The notes under the pieces: generated by a model
The model's input: the letters and a program-made list of their open reading frames with translations, nothing else
What the model was told of the DNA's origin: nothing
The model's database searches: none
In this document: positions 43,966 through 53,997 of the stretch, one piece after another
Layout of the letters: each line of letters starts with the position of its first letter
How positions within the stretch are numbered: position 1 is the stretch's first letter
Assembly: GCF_024138145.1 (NCBI RefSeq)
Contig: NZ_CP099997.1
Span: 1,984,001-2,048,000 of the forward strand
Direction: 5' to 3'
DNA from: Natronosalvus halobius
GTDB lineage: Archaea > Halobacteriota > Halobacteria > Halobacteriales > Natrialbaceae
Length of the DNA: 64,000 bases
Translations under genes and position numbers: made by a program

Positions 43966-45063
43966 TCACCTCTGGGGGGTTACTTCTCGCTTGGTCTCGT
44001 GGATTTCCTGGAGTTTCATGATGTACGTGTAGCTGTCGGCGTGGTCTTCGGCGGTGAGTTCGTCGGGTGTCGTCTCCGGATCGACGTGCATGTCGAGGTC
44101 CGGCCCGCTGAGAACGCTCTCGAGGTGGTCCTTGACGTCCTCGCTGATCCAGCCGATCTCGCGATAGTACGAGATGGCCCGCAGTGTGGCGGCCGGGCCG
44201 CCGGTCCGTACGAGAGCGGTGAGCCACTCGAAGACGATGATGTCGCTCGCGTACGTGTTCGAGAGACGCGCGAGGGTGGCGTCGCTCGTGTCAGCCTCGT
44301 CCTCGTCCTCGTCTTCGGCTGCCTCTCCGTCCGCACCATCGACGCTATCGGTGGCCTGCACCTCGACGTGCGTGTCGTCGACGTCGTCCTCGTCGAACGT
44401 GATGGTCTGCCCGGTTTCGTCGGCGGTCGCGTCGGCCGCCGCGTCCTCGATCATCCCTTTCAGGTCGTCGAAGGAGACGGATTCCGCTTCTGGGTCGGCA
44501 TCCATCTCGAGGCCGTCACGGTCGCGGCTCGCCTCGGTCGCCTCCGTCGCCGGTTGACCGAGGCCGAAGCCCTCGGGTTCGTCCTCGTCGTCGAAGACCC
44601 CGAACCCGTGGCGCTCCTCGCCGCTCCCCGTAAAGGGGTTCACGTCGTCGGTCAACCGGTCGTAGATCCCCAGCAGTTGGCGGATCGTGTCGTTGACGTC
44701 CTCGACCTGGCTCGAGACGTGCTGGGTGGAGTCCTGGATCGATCCCAGCGTGTTGCCCTTCTGCTCGAGGTCGTCCTCGAGATTCTCGATGCGGTGGTAG
44801 AGGTCGTCGACGACCTCGTCCTCGTCGAGTTCGTCGGGGTCGGGACGTTCCTCGCGTTCGAAGGTCGTGGCTTCGGACTGGCCAGTGGCGGCTTCGTCGG
44901 GTCCGGGTTCGTCGCCGTCGTGTGCGGCGTCAGTGTCGGCGGCTCCGGCTTCGGCCTCCGCGTTCGCCTGCCGCTCTGCCTCACGGTCCCGCCCTCGTCG
45001 ACCCCCGGAGTTCCCGAGGAAGTTCTCGAGCAGTTCGCGGATGTTTCCCAGGCCGAGATTCAT
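43966..45063 (-). CDS. arlCE: Archaellum cytosolic ring protein ArlCE (FlaCE fusion)
   Basis: A 365-residue fusion of ArlC- and ArlE-type parts, the chemotaxis switch interface of euryarchaeal archaella. The middle has a coiled coil (YHRIENLEDDLEQKGNTLGS and then DVNDTIRQLLGIYDRL). The C-terminal conserved ArlE/D domain starts LARLSNTYASDIIVFEWLTA and includes AISYYREIGWISEDVKDHLE. Long acidic linkers separate these parts. It is the first gene of the leftward operon. The 606-bp gap to the archaellins probably holds both promoters. Confidence 0.93.
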   Translation of the reverse strand: MNLGLGNIRELLENFLGNSGGRRGRDREAERQANAEAEAGAADTDAAHDGDEPGPDEAATGQSEATTFEREERPDPDELDEDEVVDDLYHRIENLEDDLEQKGNTLGSIQDSTQHVSSQVEDVNDTIRQLLGIYDRLTDDVNPFTGSGEERHGFGVFDDEDEPEGFGLGQPATEATEASRDRDGLEMDADPEAESVSFDDLKGMIEDAAADATADETGQTITFDEDDVDDTHVEVQATDSVDGADGEAAEDEDEDEADTSDATLARLSNTYASDIIVFEWLTALVRTGGPAATLRAISYYREIGWISEDVKDHLESVLSGPDLDMHVDPETTPDELTAEDHADSYTYIMKLQEIHETKREVTPQR

Positions 45064-45669
45064 CGGATCACCGCGCGTGTGGCGCGTCGCGTGTCGTGAG
45101 TGGGAGCGTAAGGGAGGTCGAGTGCGACAGCAGAAGCGAAGGCGGAAGTAGAATTCAAAACGGAACCAAAAGCGAAAACGGGACTGCGGCCGGAACCCTG
45201 ACGACGGCCACAGACACCAGAGAGGCAGTGACGCGGGCCGGCGGCGAGCCCGTCGTCACGTCGCGCAGTTACAGTCATTCATCACTCAGTAGTCACAGTA
45301 GCGGTATAGTAGTACGCTCGAGTTCGCTCCACGATTCGGCCTGCGTATCGAGTCGTGAGTCGGCGTTCGATACGCCGTTCGATATTCTACGGAGGTTGAT
45401 TACCTAACTAGGCTATGGATCGACTGGGGTACATCCCCAGAATCTGTGATGTCAACGATATCGCCGCACGCCGACTTTCGACGGGGTTCAGACGCGTCCG
45501 TTCGCGTCCACACGACTCCGTCGCTACGTCCCCCCAGGAAGCGACGGGCTGTGCCCGTCGAGTCGGCGGAGACAGGCTCGAGGGACCGACAGGGTGTCTC
45601 GAGGGACAATGGTGGGTTGACTGCTATTGCGACCGGCGGCTCGAGAGGGCACACAGGGTGTACGCATAC
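45064..45669. other. Divergent regulatory region between arlCE and archaellin genes
   Basis: 606 bp without a recognised gene. The archaellin frame stays open upstream to 45415, but this extension lacks a family match and no export signal would fit before the prepilin-like N-terminus. Short self-similar blocks (AGTAGAATTCAAAACGG and AACCAAAAGCGAAAACGG; TTCGATACGCCGTTCGAT) occur between 45140 and 45385. They are candidate regulator sites. Confidence 0.45.
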
Positions 45670-46272
45670 ATGTTCGAAACAATAACAGATAACGACGAAC
45701 GCGGTCAGGTGGGTATCGGTACCCTCATCGTCTTCATTGCGATGGTGCTGGTTGCGGCGATCGCCGCCGGCGTCCTGATCAATACGGCTGGCTCTTTGCA
45801 GAGCCAGGCGTCCGATACCGGTACAGAAACCCAGCAGGCGGTGGCGAACCAAATCGAGGTCATTCACGCGACGGGCGAGGTGAACCAGACAGAGGCTGAC
45901 CCGAACTACGGTAACATCACCGACCTCAACATTATTGTCAAGAAATCCGCCGGTTCTGACGTAATTGACCTCACGTCGATGACCGTCCAGTATACGAGCT
46001 CCGACGTCTCGCAAGCGTTGCTGTACGACGACGGGTTCAACACAACCGGTATCGCCGGCACGGAAGCCGAGGGTGACTCGCTGACGGATACGGACGACCG
46101 GGTCCGGATCGAGATCGATCTCACCGACGCCAATCCGCAGTTCGAGAACGACGCCGTGCTCGAAGAGGGTGACAGTGCGACGCTCAGCCTCGTCGACCAG
46201 TCCGGTGCGAAGTTCACGTACGGTGTAACCGCACCCGCGACCTTCGGTGACAAGAGCGTGGTGGAGGTCTAA
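45670..46272 (+). CDS. arlA1: Archaellin, first of three
   Basis: A 200-residue archaellin. After the prepeptide [13 protein letters not shown], the class III signal site is followed by [20 protein letters not shown], the helix that packs in the filament core and is processed by the archaeal prepilin peptidase. The outer beta domain is variable, with sequons at NQT, NIT and NTT that may be N-glycosylated. ATG 45670 is fixed by the prepeptide. 2 nt separate it from the second copy. Confidence 0.96.
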   Translation: MFETITDNDERGQVGIGTLIVFIAMVLVAAIAAGVLINTAGSLQSQASDTGTETQQAVANQIEVIHATGEVNQTEADPNYGNITDLNIIVKKSAGSDVIDLTSMTVQYTSSDVSQALLYDDGFNTTGIAGTEAEGDSLTDTDDRVRIEIDLTDANPQFENDAVLEEGDSATLSLVDQSGAKFTYGVTAPATFGDKSVVEV

Positions 46273-46274
46273 TC

Positions 46275-46895
46275 ATGTTCGAGAATCTAACAAACACTGA
46301 CGAACGCGGGCAGGTGGGTATCGGTACCCTCATCGTCTTCATCGCGATGGTGCTGGTTGCGGCGATCGCCGCCGGCGTCCTGATCAACACGGCTGGCTCC
46401 TTGCAGAGTCAGGCGTCCGATACCGGGACCGAGACCCAGCAGGCGGTGGCGAACCAGATCGAAGTCGTCCACGCCGTTGGCTACGTCGACAACAGTAACA
46501 TCTCGAACATCGACCTGACGATCAAGAAGTCAGCCGGTTCCGATGTAATCGATTTGACGTCCATGACCGTCCAGTACACGAGTAAAACTACCGATCAAAC
46601 GCTCGAATACGCGAACAACTCCAACATCAATAATGCTGCTACCGCTACCACGTTCGGTACGGTGGAAGTTGGCGGCAACTTCAGCGCTGATGCCGGTTCG
46701 GACGAGAGTAAGTCCCTGACCAACACAGACGACCGTGTCGTTCTCCGACTAGACGCAAGCGCTATCGAAGATACGAATGCTCTCGGAGAAGGTGACAGCG
46801 CGACCGTCACCATCACCGACCAGTCCGGTGCGCAGTTCACGTACGGCGTGACTGCCCCCGTAACCTTCGGTGACAAGAGCGTGGTGGAGGTCTAA
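46275..46895 (+). CDS. arlA2: Archaellin, second of three
   Basis: A 206-residue archaellin. The first ~70 residues are almost identical to the first and third copies ([20 protein letters not shown]...). The variable outer domain differs and contains NIS, NNS and NFS sequons. Its DNA from 46272 to ~46483 matches the third gene almost base for base. The stop-to-start gap to copy three is 2 nt. Confidence 0.96.
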   Translation: MFENLTNTDERGQVGIGTLIVFIAMVLVAAIAAGVLINTAGSLQSQASDTGTETQQAVANQIEVVHAVGYVDNSNISNIDLTIKKSAGSDVIDLTSMTVQYTSKTTDQTLEYANNSNINNAATATTFGTVEVGGNFSADAGSDESKSLTNTDDRVVLRLDASAIEDTNALGEGDSATVTITDQSGAQFTYGVTAPVTFGDKSVVEV

Positions 46896-46897
46896 TC

Positions 46898-47497
46898 ATG
46901 TTCGAGAATCTAACAAACACTGACGAACGCGGGCAGGTGGGTATCGGTACCCTCATCGTCTTCATCGCGATGGTGCTGGTTGCGGCGATCGCCGCCGGCG
47001 TCCTGATCAACACGGCTGGCTCCTTGCAGAGTCAGGCGTCTGATACCGGAACCGAGACCCAGCAGGCAGTGGCGAACCAGATCGAAGTTGTCCACGCCGT
47101 CGCTGAGACCAACGAATCCGGCGAGCCATTTGAGCAGCTCAACTTGACTGTGAAGAAGTCGGCCGGCTCCGATGTGATCGATCTGACTGCAGTAACGGTT
47201 CAGTATACGGACAGCAATGAATCACTCACACTCGCACACGAGAGCGTAGTTGACTCAACTAACGATCCGTACTTCAACACGACTGCAGCAACGACGGATT
47301 CGGACGCTAATTCGCTAACTGACACGTCCGACCGAGTCGTCATCGCGATCAATCTGAACGAATCGGTGAACCCATCCGCACTCAACACCGGCGACAGCGC
47401 TACGGTCGAAATTGTCGACCAGTCCGGTGCAAAATTCACCTACGGCGTAACGATGCCGCAGACGGTTAGCTCCGATCAGACAGTCGTCAACGTCTGA
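46898..47497 (+). CDS. arlA3: Archaellin, third of three
   Basis: A 199-residue archaellin with the same processing region and core helix as copy two. The outer domain is distinct, with sequons NES, NLT and NTT. The C-terminus [12 protein letters not shown] lacks the FGDKSVVEV end shared by copies one and two. It probably makes a minor or terminal filament subunit, or an alternative one; this is inference. Confidence 0.95.
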   Translation: MFENLTNTDERGQVGIGTLIVFIAMVLVAAIAAGVLINTAGSLQSQASDTGTETQQAVANQIEVVHAVAETNESGEPFEQLNLTVKKSAGSDVIDLTAVTVQYTDSNESLTLAHESVVDSTNDPYFNTTAATTDSDANSLTDTSDRVVIAINLNESVNPSALNTGDSATVEIVDQSGAKFTYGVTMPQTVSSDQTVVNV

Positions 47498-47523
47498 TCA
47501 CCCACGCCTACAACTACTAACGC

Positions 47524-48024
47524 ATGACCCCTAACCCGACACACGACGACGCAATACTCACCCCCGACGACCTCGAGGTCACACCTGACAACGAGACCGT
47601 CAAACAGTTGGATGAGAATCGGTACGTCGTGCGGTCGGACTCGAATTCGAGTTCCGAACTCGAGTCCCCCTTGTTGCCGTCACCCGACGGCGACCACGGC
47701 CTCGAGACCGAGGCGGCTGGTGAACGCACACGCCGGCGTGCCGATATCGGTCTCGAGTCCGATGGCGGACTCGAGTTCGGAACCGGTTCCAACGATTCGG
47801 ACGCGAACGAGCCCGACGAGTGGCTCGCGACCGCGTCCGAACCCCACGGGGTCGAGATCACCTTGAAGACCGACGGCGAAATCGCACACCACCGCGCGAC
47901 GTCTCACGACGTTCGCGAGGTGTTCGCCGACCTCCTGACCTGGTACGCCGGGCAGCTCGACGACGACATGTCGCCGACCGACGCGTTGCAGGTGCTGCTG
48001 GCGACCACGGATCTCGAGGCCTAG
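47524..48024 (+). CDS. Haloarchaeal archaellum-linked protein (DUF7500-like)
   Basis: A 166-residue acidic, soluble protein. The N-terminal ILTPDDLEVTPDNETVKQLD with ENRYVVRSD forms one conserved block. A disordered Ser/Glu/Asp-rich middle leads to the C-terminal block GVEITLKTDGEIAHHRATSH with DVREVFADLLTWYAGQLDDD. Its position 26 bp after the last archaellin suggests co-transcription. The family name is from memory and the function is unknown. Confidence 0.6.
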   Translation: MTPNPTHDDAILTPDDLEVTPDNETVKQLDENRYVVRSDSNSSSELESPLLPSPDGDHGLETEAAGERTRRRADIGLESDGGLEFGTGSNDSDANEPDEWLATASEPHGVEITLKTDGEIAHHRATSHDVREVFADLLTWYAGQLDDDMSPTDALQVLLATTDLEA

Positions 48025-48207
48025 GCAGGCCGCCGGTTTTCACTCACGCTGTTACTCCCTCGAGCGACGGCTCTCCGCAGGATGGGTCGGACTCGAACCG
48101 GTTGGACCGGACTCGAGTCGCCTGGATCGGACTCAAGCCGTCTGGAACAGACTCGAGTCGGACTCACGTCCAGGAACCGAACGTCGATCTCGAGGGGGCG
48201 CCGGTGA

Positions 48208-48333
48208 TCACCGCTCGCACTCGACCGGCGAGTCCGTCGTGATCCAGCGCTCGGGCTGGTCATACTCGCGAATCTCGAACCATCCGTCGTCGGTGAACGA
48301 CGCTTCGTAGGCGTCCGTGTGCTCGGCGGACAT
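48208..48333 (-). CDS. Small haloarchaeal protein, 41 residues
   Basis: The frame MSAEHTDAYEASFTDDGWFE then IREYDQPERWITTDSPVECE and R stop. An upstream in-frame ATG at 48360 would give 50 residues. The composition and the WFEIREYDxPERWI segment resemble very small haloarchaeal proteins of the DUF7331 type. No partner or function can be named. Confidence 0.6.
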   Translation of the reverse strand: MSAEHTDAYEASFTDDGWFEIREYDQPERWITTDSPVECER

Positions 48334-48520
48334 ACTCGTGTCGAGGAGACCGAGGGTCATGAGTACGGACGTGTTAATCCAGCCCGTCCCATTGCAGCCA
48401 GTTCTTAATCAGTCCTTAGCGACTGCATACCACGAGGAACGACCGGGATTTCGTTCAAGACTATAGGTTACCGTTCCCGGGGGCGATACCGGTTTGTTCC
48501 TGGCACCCCTCTAGGGACGT

Positions 48521-49384
48521 ATGTGTGGCCGTTACACCCTCTTTCTCGAGCGCGGCGACCTGGAGGACCGGTTCGACGCCAGGTTCCCGTCCGACGAAAC
48601 GTTTGCGCCGCGGTACAACGCGGCACCAGGACAACGCCTGCCGGTGATCACGAACGACGAACCCGCCACGTTCCAGCGCCTCGAGTGGGGGCTGCGCCCG
48701 GCCTGGCTCGAGGACGTGCAGGCCTCGAGTGGCTCGAGTAGGTCGAGCAGGTCGAACGGCCTGATCAACGCCAGGGCAGAAACGGTAGCCGAGAAGCCGA
48801 GTTTTCGCCCGGCGTACGAGATGCAGAACGAGCGGTCTGCGGGCGTTCAGGACGCGAATGAACCGTCTGAACGGAGTAAATCCGGTGCAGGAGATCGGGA
48901 CCGGACGCCCGTCTCCCGAGGACGGTGTCTGGTCCCGGCCGACGGCTTCTACGAGTGGGCCCCAACCGAAAATGGGGGCAAGCAACCCTACCGGGTCGCG
49001 CTCGCGGACGACCGCCCGTTCGCGATGGCCGGGCTCTGGGAACGCTGGAAGCCCGACCCGGAGACCACCCAGGCGGGGCTCGAGGCGTACGGCGGTGGCT
49101 CGAGCGAGAGTAGGGACGAAAGCGCTGCCGAACGCGAACCAGGACCGGTCGAGACGTTCACCGTGCTCACGACTCGCCCGAACGACCTCGTCGCGGACCT
49201 CCACGACCGTATGGCGGTCATCCTGGAGCCGGGTCGCGAACGCGAGTGGCTGACTGCCGACGACCCGCGAGAGTTGCTCAAGTCCTACCCCGCTGAGGAG
49301 ATGCGGACGTACCCAGTGTCGACGGCGGTCAACAGTCCGGCGGTGGACGAGCCGTCGCTGGTGGAACCGCTCGAGGGCGTCTAG
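48521..49384 (+). CDS. SRAP (YedK/HMCES) abasic-site response protein
   Basis: A 287-residue SOS-response-associated peptidase family protein that forms a thiazolidine DNA-protein crosslink at abasic sites in single-stranded DNA. Catalytic Cys2 directly follows the initiator Met (MCGRYTLF). Further motifs are PRYNAAPGQRLPVI, the Asn in LINARAET, the Glu in GFYEWAPTENGGKQPY and His in ADLHDRMAVILEPG. Two haloarchaeal acidic insertions are present (~70-85 and ~185-205). The start is fixed by the essential Cys2. Confidence 0.95.
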   Translation: MCGRYTLFLERGDLEDRFDARFPSDETFAPRYNAAPGQRLPVITNDEPATFQRLEWGLRPAWLEDVQASSGSSRSSRSNGLINARAETVAEKPSFRPAYEMQNERSAGVQDANEPSERSKSGAGDRDRTPVSRGRCLVPADGFYEWAPTENGGKQPYRVALADDRPFAMAGLWERWKPDPETTQAGLEAYGGGSSESRDESAAEREPGPVETFTVLTTRPNDLVADLHDRMAVILEPGREREWLTADDPRELLKSYPAEEMRTYPVSTAVNSPAVDEPSLVEPLEGV

Positions 49385-49423
49385 AATCGGTTCATTGGCT
49401 ATACATAGTCACTGGCTATGCCC

Positions 49424-49511
49424 GGTTGGCCGGCTGAACTGGTTGGCCGACTGATCCGGTTGGCCGGCCAAACCTGGGTTACCAGCTAGACCTGGTTCGC
49501 CAGGCCGGAAC
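49424..49511 (+). repeat. Five tandem 17-19-bp units (GGTTGGCCGGCTGAACT type)
   Basis: Units start with GGTT at 49424, 49441, 49458, 49477 and 49494. The first three are close (GGTTGGCCGGCTGAACT, GGTTGGCCGACTGATCC, GGTTGGCCGGCCAAACC) and the last two are diverged. It lies just after the SRAP gene, with potential to fold through GGCCGGCC. Confidence 0.65.
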
Positions 49512-49743
49512 GGCTAGCCGGCACTCATGCCCGGAGGCTCAGAGCCCCTCGAAACCCGCGGGCCCCTGTGTGGGGAGCAGGATCAAAGGCCCGAGACGAC
49601 GTCAGCACGAGCGTAGGGATGGCAGTGTACTGGAAGTAGGCGACCTCCTGGACCCACAAGAGACGATCAGGGTGCCGAAGCCGGTCGGACGCGAGAGGAG
49701 GGACGTGGGCAGTTCCGTCATCGTCGATCCCCGCTCGACGACC

Positions 49744-49779
49744 GTCCGACGAACTTATATAAAAGACAGGGCGTCGGAC
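49744..49779. promoter_or_regulatory. TATA-like box in the loop of an inverted repeat
   Basis: Perfect 8-bp arms GTCCGACG and CGTCGGAC enclose AACTTATATAAAAGACAGGG. The box works on either strand (TTTTATATAAG in reverse). No gene starts at the expected distance, so it may drive an RNA or be an upstream thermosome promoter. Confidence 0.45.
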
Positions 49780-49905
49780 TTTCAATTGCCGCGATTGTCT
49801 GCGTCAAAGAGTAGCAAGGTCAACCCGCTCGAGTCGCTCCTTCCGGTGGTTTCAGCGATTTTGATCGGCCGAAGGCCATACAGTTCGAGTGCACGATAAA
49901 CGGTA

Positions 49906-49916
49906 TTTTTATATAG
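49906..49916 (+). promoter_or_regulatory. TATA box of the thermosome gene
   Basis: TTTTTATATAG ends 27 nt before ATG 49943. The ATG at 49928 would lie too close for transcription to include it, so 49943 is the start. Confidence 0.7.
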
Positions 49917-49942
49917 AAGGGCAAACAATGATTCGAGCGACT

Positions 49943-51607
49943 ATGAGTCAGCGAATGCAACAGGGACAGCCGATGATCGTGATGAGCGAGGACTCCCAGC
50001 GCGTCAAAGACCGAGACGCGCAGGATTACAACATTCAGGCCGCTCGAGCGGTCGCGGAGGCCGTACGCTCTACGCTCGGCCCGAAAGGGATGGACAAGAT
50101 GCTCGTCGACTCGATGGGATCGGTGACGATCACCAACGACGGCGTCACCATCCTCCAGGAGATGGACATCGACAACCCGACAGCCGAGATGATCATCGAG
50201 GTCGCCGAGACCCAGGAGGACGAGGCAGGTGACGGCACCACGACCGCCGTCGCGATCGCTGGCGAGTTGTTGAAAAACGCCGAGGACCTCCTCGAGCAGG
50301 AGATCCACCCGACGGCCATCATCAAGGGCTTCCACATGGCCGCCGAACAGGCCCGCGAGGAGATTGACGACATCGCGACCGAGATCGACACCACCGACGA
50401 GGACCTGCTCAAGAAGACCGCCGAGACGTCGATGACCGGCAAGGGCGCCGAGGTCAACAAGGAACACCTCGCCCAGCTTATCGTCGACGCCGTTTCCGGC
50501 GTCACCGTCGAGACCGACGAGGGCGACAGCGTCGTCGACCTCGAGTTCCTCAACATCGAGACTCAGACCGGCCGCGCCGTCGACCAGTCCGAACTGCTCG
50601 AGGGCGGCATCGTCAACAAGGATCCCGTCCACGACAACATGCCCACCGAGGCGACGGACGCCAACATTCTCCTGCTGAACGACCCCATCGAGGTCGAAGA
50701 GACCGACGTCGACACCGAAGTCTCCGTCACCGATCCCGACCAGCTCCAGAAGTTCCTCGACCGCGAGGAGAAACAGCTCAAGGACAAGGTCCAGCACATC
50801 GTCGACCTCGGCGCGGACGTCGTCTTCTGCCAGAAGGGCATCGACGACCTCGCCCAGCACTACCTCGCGAAGGAGGGCATCCTGGCCGTCCGCCGCGCCA
50901 AAAAGAGTGACCTCGAGTTCCTGACGGAGGTCGTCGGCGCCTCGGTCGTCTCCGACCTCGAGAGCGCGTCCGAGGACGACCTCGGCTTCGGTGACGTCAC
51001 CCGCGACGACGAGGACGAACTGTTCTACGTCGAGGGCGACGACGCCCACGGCGTCACCCTCCTGCTTCGTGGCTCTACCGAGCACGTCGTCGACGAACTC
51101 GAGCGCGGCGTCAACGACGCCCTCGACGTGGTCGCCCAGACCGTCTCCGACGGCCGCGTCCTCGCGGGCGGCGGCGCAATCGAAGTCGAACTCGCCTCAC
51201 GCCTGCGCGACTACGCCGACTCCGTCTCCGGCCGCGAGCAGCTTGCCGTCGAGGCATTCGCCGATTCGCTCGAACTCGTCCCCCGCGTGCTCGCCGAGAA
51301 CGCCGGCCTGGACAGCATCGACACGCTGGTCGATCTCCGCGCGGCCCACGAGGACGGCGAGATCCGCGCTGGCCTTAACGTCTTCAGCGGCGACGTCGAG
51401 GACACGTTCGAGGCTGGCGTCGTCGAACCGGCCCACGCCAAAGAGCAGGCCGTGACCTCCGCCACCGAGGCCGCGAACCTCGTGCTCAAGATCGACGACA
51501 TCATCTCCGCCGGCGACCTGTCGACGGACAAGGGCGACGACGAGGGAGGCGCGCCGGGTGCCGGCGGCATGGGCGGCGGTATGGGCGGCATGGGCGGCAT
51601 GATGTAG
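49943..51607 (+). CDS. ths: Thermosome subunit (group II chaperonin)
   Basis: A 554-residue archaeal chaperonin subunit that folds proteins in an ATP-driven double ring. ATP-binding motifs are visible in the equatorial domain: [37 protein letters not shown] and later [20 protein letters not shown]. The apical domain spans ~200-365. The C-terminus is the usual Gly/Met-rich tail ([16 protein letters not shown]). The start is supported by the promoter and family alignment ([20 protein letters not shown]). A poly-T stretch at 51661-51668 may be its terminator. Confidence 0.97.
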   Translation: MSQRMQQGQPMIVMSEDSQRVKDRDAQDYNIQAARAVAEAVRSTLGPKGMDKMLVDSMGSVTITNDGVTILQEMDIDNPTAEMIIEVAETQEDEAGDGTTTAVAIAGELLKNAEDLLEQEIHPTAIIKGFHMAAEQAREEIDDIATEIDTTDEDLLKKTAETSMTGKGAEVNKEHLAQLIVDAVSGVTVETDEGDSVVDLEFLNIETQTGRAVDQSELLEGGIVNKDPVHDNMPTEATDANILLLNDPIEVEETDVDTEVSVTDPDQLQKFLDREEKQLKDKVQHIVDLGADVVFCQKGIDDLAQHYLAKEGILAVRRAKKSDLEFLTEVVGASVVSDLESASEDDLGFGDVTRDDEDELFYVEGDDAHGVTLLLRGSTEHVVDELERGVNDALDVVAQTVSDGRVLAGGGAIEVELASRLRDYADSVSGREQLAVEAFADSLELVPRVLAENAGLDSIDTLVDLRAAHEDGEIRAGLNVFSGDVEDTFEAGVVEPAHAKEQAVTSATEAANLVLKIDDIISAGDLSTDKGDDEGGAPGAGGMGGGMGGMGGMM

Positions 51608-51931
51608 ACGTCGGTCGAAATCGTCTCCACTCGCTCACCGCCGATCGTTCACCGATTGTTTCGTTTTTTGACGGCGTCACCGTATCCGATAAGCGCTAGC
51701 GTCGATTGACGAGAGGCATCCGGCGTGGTTCCTGGACGGCGTGGCTGGCGACGTACGCAAACTGTTCGAGTCGATCGTTCGACTTTTCGTGTCGTCGACA
51801 CCCTCGAGAAGACGCCCTTCCGATGTTGTTCGTCGAGACAGCCGTCTGGGGAGATACATTTTGGCTCGAGCGGGGAACGAGACGATTCGAATCCGTACAC
51901 ATTTACGATTCGAAACAGTACCCCATCAGCA
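51608..51931. other. Intergenic region between thermosome and ABC exporter genes
   Basis: About 320 bp. A T-tract at 51661-51668 follows the thermosome gene. The box CATTTACGA near 51899 lies ~30 nt before the exporter GTG. The open frames here show no family match. Confidence 0.45.
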
Positions 51932-53917
51932 GTGAGTACCGAGGACGAAACCCCATTCGACGCCTACCGGGAGCACGTCGACCGGCCGCTCTGGCGGCTC
52001 TTTCGCGAGTACGGGCCCGGTCGGTTGGGCTGGTTCAGCGTCGGCATGGTCGCCAACTTCCTGGCCCGAATGGCGAGTCTGGTGCCGCCGCTGGTGCTGG
52101 GTGCAGCCATCGACGCCGTCTTCGTCGGCGAAGGAGACTACAGCCTCCCCGTCGTCCCCAACGCCTGGCTCCCGACGGAGAGCCTCGAGCAGTTCTGGTT
52201 CTCGATCACGGCCATCGCGGGCGCGTTCGTCGCCGTCGCCCTCTTTACCTGGATTTACGGAGTGTCGGCGAACCTCTTCGCCCACAGCGTCATGCACGCC
52301 GTCCGGGTCGACTGCTTCCGGAAGATGCAGAACCTCGACATGACCTTCTTCGACGACAAGCAGACCGGCGAGGTCATGGCCGTCCTCAACAACGACACCC
52401 AGAACTTAGAGCGATTCCTGGACAACGCGCTGATGAACTCCGCCCGGCTGCTCGTGATGGTCGGGGGCATCGCGGGCGTCCTCTTCTACCTGAACTGGCA
52501 ACTGGCGGCCGTCACGCTCGTCGCGGTGCCAGTGATGTTCGTCTTCACGCTGTGGTTCATGCGCGTCATCGAACCCCGATACGTCCGCCAGCGGTCCTCG
52601 GTCGGGTGGCTCAACACCCGCCTCGAAAACAGCCTCTCGGGGATGGACCTGACGAAGACGACCGCCAGCGAAGAGTACGAGGTCTCGCGGGTCCGAAAGG
52701 CCTCGAAGCGGCTGTTCGACGACACGATGGCCGTCCTCAAGCTCTCGTACGTCTACCGGCCGGGGATGGAACTGCTCGCCGGTCTCGCCTTCGCCGCGAC
52801 CTTCCTCGTCGGCGGCCTCTGGCTCGCCAACGGCGCGGCGCCGGGCCCGTTCACGGGGACACTCTCGGTCGGCAACTTCGTCATCTTTCTCTTTCTCACC
52901 CAGCGGATCGTCGCCCCGCTCGCGGAGGTCTCGAACATCGTCGACCAGTACGAGAACGCGAAGGCCTCGAGTGAGCGCGTCTTCGGCCTGCGAGACATCC
53001 CGGTTTACGTCTCCGATCCCGACGACCCCGAATCGCTCGAGAACGTCGCGGGTCGCGTCGAGTACGACGACGTGACGTTCAGTTACGCGACCGGCGAGCG
53101 GCGAGCCGTCGGCGATAGCGAGGTATCCGGCGACGAGGGCTTCGAGAACGATGGTGGCGGCACCGGTGACGGTAGCGACGGTGACGACCAGGACGCAGAA
53201 ATCGTCGTCGAGGACATCTCCTTCACCGCCGATCCAGGAGACACCGTCGCCCTGGTCGGACCAACCGGCGCCGGCAAGTCCACCGTGCTCAAACTCCTCC
53301 TGCGACTCTACGACGTCGACGACGGCGAGATACGGGTCGACGGCCACGACGTTCGCGACGTTCGACTCGCGGACCTCCGAGAGTCCGTCGGCTACGTCAG
53401 CCAGGAGACGTTCCTCTTCGACGGCACTATCGCGGACAACGTCCGGTACGGCCACTTCGACGCCACCGACGAGGCCGTCCGCGACGCCGCGAAGGCCGCC
53501 CAGGCCCACGAGTTCATCGAGGACCTCCCCGACGGCTACGAGACGCGGGTCGGCGAACGCGGCGTCAAACTCTCGGGCGGCCAACGCCAGCGAATCGCCA
53601 TCGCCCGGACGGTCCTGCAGGATCCCGAAATCCTGATCCTGGACGAGGCGACGAGCGCGGTGGACACGAAGACCGAACTCCTGATCCAGCAGTCGATCGA
53701 CCGTCTGACGGAGGGGCGGACCACCCTCGCCATCGCCCACCGCCTCTCGACGATTCGCGAGGCGGACGTAATCCTCGTCCTCGAGGGCGGCCGGGTCGTC
53801 GAGCGCGGCGACCACGAGGAACTGCTCGCGGCCGGGGGCCGGTACGCGACCCTCTGGGAGGCCCAGGCCGGAACGCTCGACGAGGCGCTCGAGGCGATGG
53901 CCGACGGCGGGAATTGA
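51932..53917 (+). CDS. ABC exporter (fused permease and ATPase)
   Basis: A 661-residue type IV ABC half-transporter, probably acting as a homodimer to export lipid, peptide or drug-like substrates. Six transmembrane helices lie in ~25-340 (LFREYGPGRLGWFSVGMVAN at the start). The ATPase has Walker A VGPTGAGKSTVLKLL, Q-loop VGYVSQETFLFDG, signature KLSGGQRQRIAIA, Walker B ILILDEATSAVD and the switch His in AIAHRLST. An acidic insertion of ~40 residues (GDSEVSGDEGFENDGGGTGD onward) interrupts the ATPase before Walker A. GTG 51932 (VSTEDETPFDAY) is preferred over the longer frame from 51725. Confidence 0.93.
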   Translation: MSTEDETPFDAYREHVDRPLWRLFREYGPGRLGWFSVGMVANFLARMASLVPPLVLGAAIDAVFVGEGDYSLPVVPNAWLPTESLEQFWFSITAIAGAFVAVALFTWIYGVSANLFAHSVMHAVRVDCFRKMQNLDMTFFDDKQTGEVMAVLNNDTQNLERFLDNALMNSARLLVMVGGIAGVLFYLNWQLAAVTLVAVPVMFVFTLWFMRVIEPRYVRQRSSVGWLNTRLENSLSGMDLTKTTASEEYEVSRVRKASKRLFDDTMAVLKLSYVYRPGMELLAGLAFAATFLVGGLWLANGAAPGPFTGTLSVGNFVIFLFLTQRIVAPLAEVSNIVDQYENAKASSERVFGLRDIPVYVSDPDDPESLENVAGRVEYDDVTFSYATGERRAVGDSEVSGDEGFENDGGGTGDGSDGDDQDAEIVVEDISFTADPGDTVALVGPTGAGKSTVLKLLLRLYDVDDGEIRVDGHDVRDVRLADLRESVGYVSQETFLFDGTIADNVRYGHFDATDEAVRDAAKAAQAHEFIEDLPDGYETRVGERGVKLSGGQRQRIAIARTVLQDPEILILDEATSAVDTKTELLIQQSIDRLTEGRTTLAIAHRLSTIREADVILVLEGGRVVERGDHEELLAAGGRYATLWEAQAGTLDEALEAMADGGN

Positions 53918-53997
53918 GACGGTCTGTTGTGGTTCGTTACCGCCGATCTTCGGGATCGTGATCGGCAGTAATACGTTACAACGATCCGTACGACCGG

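Larger units (their letters stand above)
49385..49942. other. Intergenic region before the thermosome gene
   Basis: About 560 bp. It holds a 17-19-bp tandem repeat (49424-49511), a TATA-like box within an inverted repeat (49744-49779) and the thermosome promoter. A minus-strand frame at 49525-49785 resembles nothing known. Confidence 0.5.

Noticed and set aside
45415-45669. N-terminal extension of the first archaellin
   Set aside because: Archaellin prepeptides are short and start just before the processing site; the extension would bury it and has no conserved features.
49424-49511. CRISPR-like array
   Set aside because: 17-19-bp tandem units without spacers; too short and too diverged.
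49525-49785. 86-residue minus-strand ORF before the thermosome gene
   Set aside because: No homologue is recognised and its start overlaps the TATA-containing inverted repeat; I list the regulatory structure instead.
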